From: Nitrospira sp.
GTDB taxonomy: Bacteria > Nitrospirota > Thermodesulfovibrionia > Thermodesulfovibrionales > Dissulfurispiraceae
Length of the DNA stretch: 64,000 nt
Reading direction: 5' to 3'
Assembly: GCA_002634385.1 (NCBI GenBank)
Contig: NSJL01000013.1
Location: 1-64,000, forward strand
Positions 60,035-64,000 of the stretch are shown here, piece after piece (position 1 is the first letter of the stretch; each line of letters starts with the position of its first letter). Position numbers and translations under genes: made by a program. The notes beneath the pieces are model-generated. The model was not told where the DNA came from. It ran no database searches and worked only from the letters and a program-made list of their open reading frames with translations.

Positions 60035-60147
60035 AGGACATGAAAACCTTTTCAGTCATTGCCAGCCCTTTCCCCTCTGCCATTGCCCCCCTCTCCCAGC
60101 CTGCGGCCGCCCTACCTATTCCCCAGAAAATCTCTGATTTCCTGGGG

Positions 60148-60210
60148 ACCCCTCTCCCTCGAGGGGAGAGGGATAGGGTGAGGGTGAAAAGCGAGCGGAG
60201 CGAAGCAATC
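60148..60210. repeat. Composite repeat: CCTCTCCC/GGGAGAGG palindrome and GCGAGCGGAGCG core
   Basis: CCCCTCTCCCTCGAGGGG and GGAGAGGG form a short palindrome near 60150-60172, followed by GGGTGAGGG. Then GCGAGCGGAGCG with AAGCAATC at 60191-60210 repeats the unit found at 9423-9449. The region from 59984 to 60246 has no gene. Confidence 0.65.
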
Positions 60211-60246
60211 GTAAGGGCTTACCTTTTCACCGGGAATTGCTGCGTC

Positions 60247-60783
60247 TTACCGTTTCGTCCGGGAATACCGTTCCATCTCCGAATAGATGCAGCCGCAGTA
60301 TTTCTGCCGGTAGAGGTTCATTTCCCCGGAGATTCTCCTGCCCTCGCGGAATCCGTCCCTGAAATCCTCCGCGAAGAACTCCACGGAGTACCTTTCCTGC
60401 ATCGCTTTCCCCGCCTCTACGATCATATCGAATTTCTGGTACGGACTTACCAGGAGAGAGGTGGTGAAAGCATCGGCGCCCGTCTCTCTCGCCGTCCGCG
60501 CGGTCTCCTCCAGGCGGACGGTGTAGCAGTACCCGCACCGGTTCTCCTCATGGCCCACCACATTGCGCAGATACTCTTTCAGTCCGTACTCGTCACGGTA
60601 TGCGATATCCAGATTCCAAAGGTCCTGGAGCTCCTTCAGGGCATCAAGCCGGCTCCTGTACTCCGTAACGGGATGGATATTGGGATTGAACCAGAACCCC
60701 GCCACCTCGATCCCTCTCTTCCGGACCGCCTGGAGCGGATACACGGCACAGGGGGCACAGCAGAGATGCATCAGGAGTTTCAT
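60247..60783 (-). CDS. queH: Epoxyqueuosine reductase QueH
   Basis: 178 residues. Cysteine groups HLCCAPCAVYPL at the start, CGYCYTVRLEETA near residue 83 and QKYCGCIYSE near the C-terminus fit the QueH (DUF208) Fe-S/metal enzyme that reduces epoxyqueuosine to queuosine. One base separates it from ruvB. Confidence 0.94.
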   Translation of the reverse strand: MKLLMHLCCAPCAVYPLQAVRKRGIEVAGFWFNPNIHPVTEYRSRLDALKELQDLWNLDIAYRDEYGLKEYLRNVVGHEENRCGYCYTVRLEETARTARETGADAFTTSLLVSPYQKFDMIVEAGKAMQERYSVEFFAEDFRDGFREGRRISGEMNLYRQKYCGCIYSEMERYSRTKR

Positions 60784-60784
60784 C

Positions 60785-61807
60785 TCAGAAAAGGCCGCGG
60801 GGCAGACTCTTCCCCAGATGCTCGTATGCCCTCCTCGTGGCGACCCTTCCCCGGGAGGTCCTCTCCAATAACCCCTCCTGCAGCAGGAAGGGCTCGTAGA
60901 CGTCCTCGATAGTCTCCCTGTCCTCTCTCATGGAAGCGGCAAGGGCTTCCACCCCCGCCGGACCTCCGTTGAACTTTTCGATCAGCGCACGGAGCAGCTT
61001 CCTGTCCGCCTCATCAAGGCCGAGACTGTCCACATCGAGGGCGATCAGTGCGTCCCTCGTGATCGGCATGTCGATGGTCCCGTCTCCCCTCACCTGGGCA
61101 AAGTCCCTGATCCGCTTCAGGAGGCGGTTCGCAATCCTTGGGGTGCCTCTCGATCTGCGCGCGATCTCCATCGCAGCGTCCTCTTTTATCGCCACTTCCA
61201 GCAGATGGGCCGAGCGGCTTACGATCTCCCTCAATTCTTCGGGGTGGTAGAACTCGAGCCTGCAGATGACCCCGAACCTGTCCCGCAGGGGAGAGGTCAG
61301 CAGCCCTGTCCGGGTAGTGGCGCCGATAAGGGTAAACCGCGGCAGGTTGAGCTTGAGGGTCCGCGCATTGGGGCCCTGGCCGATGATGATATCGAGGTTG
61401 TAGTCCTCCATGGCGGGATACAGGACCTCTTCCACGATCCTCGGCAGCCGGTGTATCTCGTCGATAAAAAGGATATCCCGGTCGGAGAGGTTGGTCAGGA
61501 TAGCGGCCAGGTCTCCCGGCCTCTCGAGGACGGGACCCGAAGTCGTCTTTATGTTTACCCCCAGCTCATTGGAGATGATGGTGGCGAGGGTCGTCTTCCC
61601 GAGCCCGGGAGGGCCGAAGAACAGGGCATGGTCCAGCGCCTCCTTGCGCATCCCCGCCGCCGCAATGAAGACCTTCAGGTTTTCCTTTATCTTCTTCTGC
61701 CCGATGAATTCATCGAGCGAGCGGGGCCGCAGGCTCAACTCATAGGTAAGCTCCCCTGCATCCGCCTCAGGGGACAGGGGACCGGGTTCTTTATCTTCTA
61801 TTCTCAT
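60785..61807 (-). CDS. ruvB: Holliday junction branch migration ATPase RuvB
   Basis: 340 residues. [19 protein letters not shown], Walker [12 protein letters not shown], Walker [10 protein letters not shown], sensor [19 protein letters not shown] and winged helix [11 protein letters not shown]. Hexameric motor of RuvAB. 31 bases after ruvA. Confidence 0.97.
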   Translation of the reverse strand: MRIEDKEPGPLSPEADAGELTYELSLRPRSLDEFIGQKKIKENLKVFIAAAGMRKEALDHALFFGPPGLGKTTLATIISNELGVNIKTTSGPVLERPGDLAAILTNLSDRDILFIDEIHRLPRIVEEVLYPAMEDYNLDIIIGQGPNARTLKLNLPRFTLIGATTRTGLLTSPLRDRFGVICRLEFYHPEELREIVSRSAHLLEVAIKEDAAMEIARRSRGTPRIANRLLKRIRDFAQVRGDGTIDMPITRDALIALDVDSLGLDEADRKLLRALIEKFNGGPAGVEALAASMREDRETIEDVYEPFLLQEGLLERTSRGRVATRRAYEHLGKSLPRGLF

Positions 61808-61838
61808 CTTCTTCTTTCACTGCCTGTTTTTGTGCGTC

Positions 61839-62411
61839 TTACTTCTCTTTTGTTAAATATTTTAATGACTCCCGGAGCAAACTTTCAATATCGCTCAAAC
61901 CGCTTCCGCCGGCCTTCTCAAGGGCCTCCTGGGCAACGCTCCGCTTGTATCCGAGGTTCACCAGGGCGGAGAGGGTGTCGTCGTATACGGGGTTCCTCTT
62001 TTCCTGGAGAGAGGGAAGCTTCTCCCGCAACTCGAGGATGAGCCGGTGGGCGGTCTTCTTTCCGAGACCCGGCACCCTGCACAACACATCCACATTCTCG
62101 GAATCGATGGCATGGTAGAACTGGTCGGGCGGTATTGCGGAAAGAAGATTCAGAGCGGTTTTCGGCCCCACTCCCGATATCCCGATAAGGGTAGTGAAGA
62201 TGCGCTTTTCGTCCTCCGTCCGAAAGCCGAAGAGCTGAAGGGAATCCTCCCGCACATGGGTATGGATAAAGAGGAAGACCTCCCGGTTCTCCTCGGGAAG
62301 GGAGGAAAGGAGCGTCAGGGGCACCTGGACGCTGTACCCGACTCCCTGCACATCGATGATTATCGTATCAGGCCTCTTCGAGAGAAGCTTTCCCCGCAAC
62401 GATGCTATCAT
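61839..62411 (-). CDS. ruvA: Holliday junction DNA-binding subunit RuvA
   Basis: 190 residues from ATG 62411 (GGAGTGAG upstream). OB domain, helix-hairpin-helix pairs LIGISGVGPKTALNLLS and LCRVPGLGKKTAHRLI, and the C-terminal RuvB-binding helix bundle. Follows ruvC by about 55 bases. Confidence 0.97.
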   Translation of the reverse strand: MIASLRGKLLSKRPDTIIIDVQGVGYSVQVPLTLLSSLPEENREVFLFIHTHVREDSLQLFGFRTEDEKRIFTTLIGISGVGPKTALNLLSAIPPDQFYHAIDSENVDVLCRVPGLGKKTAHRLILELREKLPSLQEKRNPVYDDTLSALVNLGYKRSVAQEALEKAGGSGLSDIESLLRESLKYLTKEK

Positions 62412-62466
62412 AATCTCACTCCATGGAGGAACAGAGCACGGAGCAGGAGGATCTGCACCGGCCTGC

Positions 62467-62979
62467 TCATCTCGCGGCGAATTGAGTACTATGCGCGTGG
62501 CATAACGCCAGCGCCAGCGCATCCGCGCTGTCAGGGGAGAGGGAATGGCCGATCCGCAGTATCTCCCGTACCATACTCTCCACCTGCCCTTTGTCCGCCC
62601 TCCCGTACCCCACCACCGCCTTCTTCACTTCCAGGGGGCTGTATTCATGGATCGGCAACCCGGCAAGAGAGGCCGCCAGAAGCACCACTCCCCGGGTATG
62701 CCCGAGGCTCAGGGCAGCCTTTATCCCCTTGGCAAAAAAGATCTTTTCGATTACAATCTCATCGGGCTGGTGCTCCTCAATCACCTCGACAAGGGAGGCA
62801 TACAACTCATTGAGCCGCGCATGAAGGGGCTTCCGGGCGGGCAGGACAATCCTGCCGGAGGAGAGATAGACAGGCTGCCCTCCGTTCCTCCCCCTCCGCG
62901 GCGCATGGGAGGGTTCCGAATGGCGGATGAGCCCGTATCCGCAGTACACGCTTCCGGGATCGATTCCCAGGACCCTCAT
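62467..62979 (-). CDS. ruvC: Holliday junction resolvase RuvC
   Basis: 170 residues. Catalytic acidic residues in MRVLGIDPGS, EIVIEKIFF and SPDSADALALALCHAH. An insertion (SHAPRRGRNGGQPVYLSS) follows the first strand. First of the ruvC-ruvA-ruvB set. Confidence 0.96.
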   Translation of the reverse strand: MRVLGIDPGSVYCGYGLIRHSEPSHAPRRGRNGGQPVYLSSGRIVLPARKPLHARLNELYASLVEVIEEHQPDEIVIEKIFFAKGIKAALSLGHTRGVVLLAASLAGLPIHEYSPLEVKKAVVGYGRADKGQVESMVREILRIGHSLSPDSADALALALCHAHSTQFAAR

Positions 62980-63030
62980 TGATAACAGAACAACGGCCGG
63001 AAAGCACCGCTCACTGTTGCACCGCCCTCT

Positions 63031-63627
63031 TCACCCGCCGTTTTCCTTCTTCCTCGGCACCTCGAAGAGAATCTCCTCCACAATCTGGCAAATGACATGC
63101 CCGAGGGTAATGTGCGTCTCTTGCACGCGGGGAGTGTCATCCGTGGGGACGATAAAAGAATAATCGCTCTTCGACGCAAATTTCTCTCCCTTTGCCCCGG
63201 TAAAGGCGATAATCTTCAGCCCTTTCTTTTTCGCTACATCGACCGCCTTGAGGATATTCTTCGAATTTCCGCTGGTACTGATGGCAATCACCACGTCTCC
63301 CGCATCCGCCAACGTCTTCACCTGCCGGGCAAAGATCTCGGAATAGTCGTAGTCATTGGCGATGGAGGTCAGAATGGCGGTATCAGTGTTGAGGGAGAGG
63401 GCAGGAAGTCCGGGCCTGTCCCGCTTGAATCTGTTGACGAATTCCGCGGCGATATGGGAGGCGTCGCAGGCGCTGCCGCCGTTCCCGAAAATGATCAGCT
63501 TCTTTCCTTCATTGAAGGCGTCGGCGATCAGCTTTGCGACCCCGGCGATCTGGGCGGAATTTTCTTTTGCGAATTTTTCCTTTACCCGTACGCTGTCCTC
63601 GAAGGCCTTCAGAATCTTCCTCTCCAT
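63031..63627 (-). CDS. gmhA: Sedoheptulose-7-phosphate isomerase
   Basis: 198 residues. SIS domain with FGNGGSACDASHIAAEFVNRF, TSIANDYDYSEIFARQV and ISTSGNSKNILKAV. First step of ADP-heptose synthesis for lipopolysaccharide, consistent with a Gram-negative cell. No Shine-Dalgarno precedes ATG 63627; its promoter implies a leaderless mRNA. Confidence 0.94.
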   Translation of the reverse strand: MERKILKAFEDSVRVKEKFAKENSAQIAGVAKLIADAFNEGKKLIIFGNGGSACDASHIAAEFVNRFKRDRPGLPALSLNTDTAILTSIANDYDYSEIFARQVKTLADAGDVVIAISTSGNSKNILKAVDVAKKKGLKIIAFTGAKGEKFASKSDYSFIVPTDDTPRVQETHITLGHVICQIVEEILFEVPRKKENGG

Positions 63628-63633
63628 GCCTGT

Positions 63634-63663
63634 AGTCTAACGGAGGCACGAAAAAACAGTCAA
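63634..63663 (-). promoter_or_regulatory. gmhA promoter, predicted leaderless
   Basis: On the minus strand TTGACT (63663-63658), 18-base spacer, TAGACT (63639-63634), then six bases and the ATG at 63627. The start of transcription should coincide with the ATG. Confidence 0.55.
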
Positions 63664-63669
63664 GGAAAT

Positions 63670-64000
63670 TCAGGGGTTAAAGACAGGAAAGAGCTTGTCG
63701 TACGTCTCCAGGATATGCTCGGGGACGACCCGCACCTCGCCCACCACCGTCATGAAATTGGAGTCCCCCGCCCACCGCGGTACGATATGGAGATGGAGAT
63801 GCTCTTCGATCCCCGCACCGGCCGCTTCTCCGATATTGATCCCGACGTTGAACCCCTCCGGGTGGAACGCCTTCCTCAGGCATTCTACCGCGTATTTGGT
63901 CATTCTGCCCATGTCGGCAATGTCCTCGTCGGGAAGGTCCTCCAGGGTGGAGACGTGGAGATAGGGAACAACCATGAGGTGGCCGTTCGTATAGGGATAC
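63670..64000 (-). CDS. HIT-family nucleotide hydrolase/phosphorylase, 5-prime part outside the window
   Basis: About 109 C-terminal residues; the frame is open to the window edge, beginning YPYTNGHLMVVPYLHVS. The histidine triad HLHLHIVPRW and the start of the AGDSNFM stretch match AP4A-phosphorylase/Hint-type proteins. The first ~50 residues are missing because the window ends, not because the gene is broken. Confidence 0.9.
   Translation of the reverse strand, partial: YPYTNGHLMVVPYLHVSTLEDLPDEDIADMGRMTKYAVECLRKAFHPEGFNVGINIGEAAGAGIEEHLHLHIVPRWAGDSNFMTVVGEVRVVPEHILETYDKLFPVFNP

Noticed and set aside
1..64000. tRNA, rRNA, prophage, insertion sequence or CRISPR-Cas
   Set aside because: No cloverleaf, rRNA core, transposase, integrase or Cas gene was recognised by eye; a covariance-model scan would be needed to exclude small RNAs.

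Overview
The window looks like a chromosomal segment of an anaerobic or facultative Gram-negative bacterium with moderately high GC. Gene content (DUF3786 protein, LolCD system, SpoIID-like protein, NrfD-anchored molybdoenzyme, many UspA and TSUP proteins) fits Nitrospirota or a relative such as Desulfobacterota. This placement is inference; no rRNA or tRNA gene was found to settle it.

Layout. 1-2.3 kb: a DASS/SLC13 permease behind a CBS-domain protein. 2.5-5.1 kb: a PEP-synthase-like protein with an unfamiliar C-terminal half, then the scar of a decayed histidine kinase/response regulator pair. 5.7-14.1 kb: two leftward operons of the same design, each with a GntR/UTRA regulator, a TSUP (TauE/SafE) anion permease, a small membrane protein and a UspA protein. 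Between them lie an NtrC-type regulator, a sigma-54 promoter and a 51-residue gene. A hybrid histidine kinase (14.3-17.0 kb) is divergent from the second operon and is followed by a copper-chaperone-like gene. 17.4-24.2 kb: the translation cluster thrS-infC-rpmI-rplT-pheS-pheT on the minus strand. thrS and infC appear to use AUU and AUA starts, and a repeat-bearing spacer splits rpmI from rplT. 24.3-28.2 kb: lolD, an anchored charged protein, lolC, lysS. 28.3-40.9 kb, plus strand: tpiA, secG, a lipoprotein solute-binding protein, an ABC-2 exporter pair, a DUF3786 Fe-S protein, a small lipoprotein, rimP-nusA-recG, a coiled-coil protein, pilD and typA. 41.0-46.2 kb, minus strand: a molybdopterin oxidoreductase operon (catalytic subunit with Asp-ligand features, four-cluster ferredoxin, NrfD anchor, TorD chaperone). 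46.6 kb: mtgA, divergent from it across a region with four 11-bp-phased repeats. 47.3-52.7 kb: a gluconate-dehydrogenase-like operon (diheme cytochrome c, membrane protein, subunit 3, GMC flavoprotein, anchored protein). 53-64 kb, minus strand: dgkA-PAP2 fusion, ybeY, 7TM-HD protein, phoH, SPOR protein, queA, spoIID-like, DUF2905, queH, ruvB, ruvA, ruvC, gmhA and a HIT protein cut by the window edge.

How it fits together. Most of the window is housekeeping: translation, cell envelope, recombination and queuosine synthesis. The accessory parts are the twin GntR-TSUP-Usp modules with sigma-54 control, the NrfD-anchored molybdoenzyme and the GMC/cytochrome operon; all three point to respiratory or oxyanion/sulfur chemistry of unknown substrate. 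Expression signals are unusual. At least five genes (the PEP-synthase-like gene, gntR2, lysS, tpiA, gmhA) have promoters placed so that the mRNA would begin at or within about two bases of the start codon. Degenerate repeats of a GGATTGCTTC...GAAGCAATC type occur in three intergenic regions.
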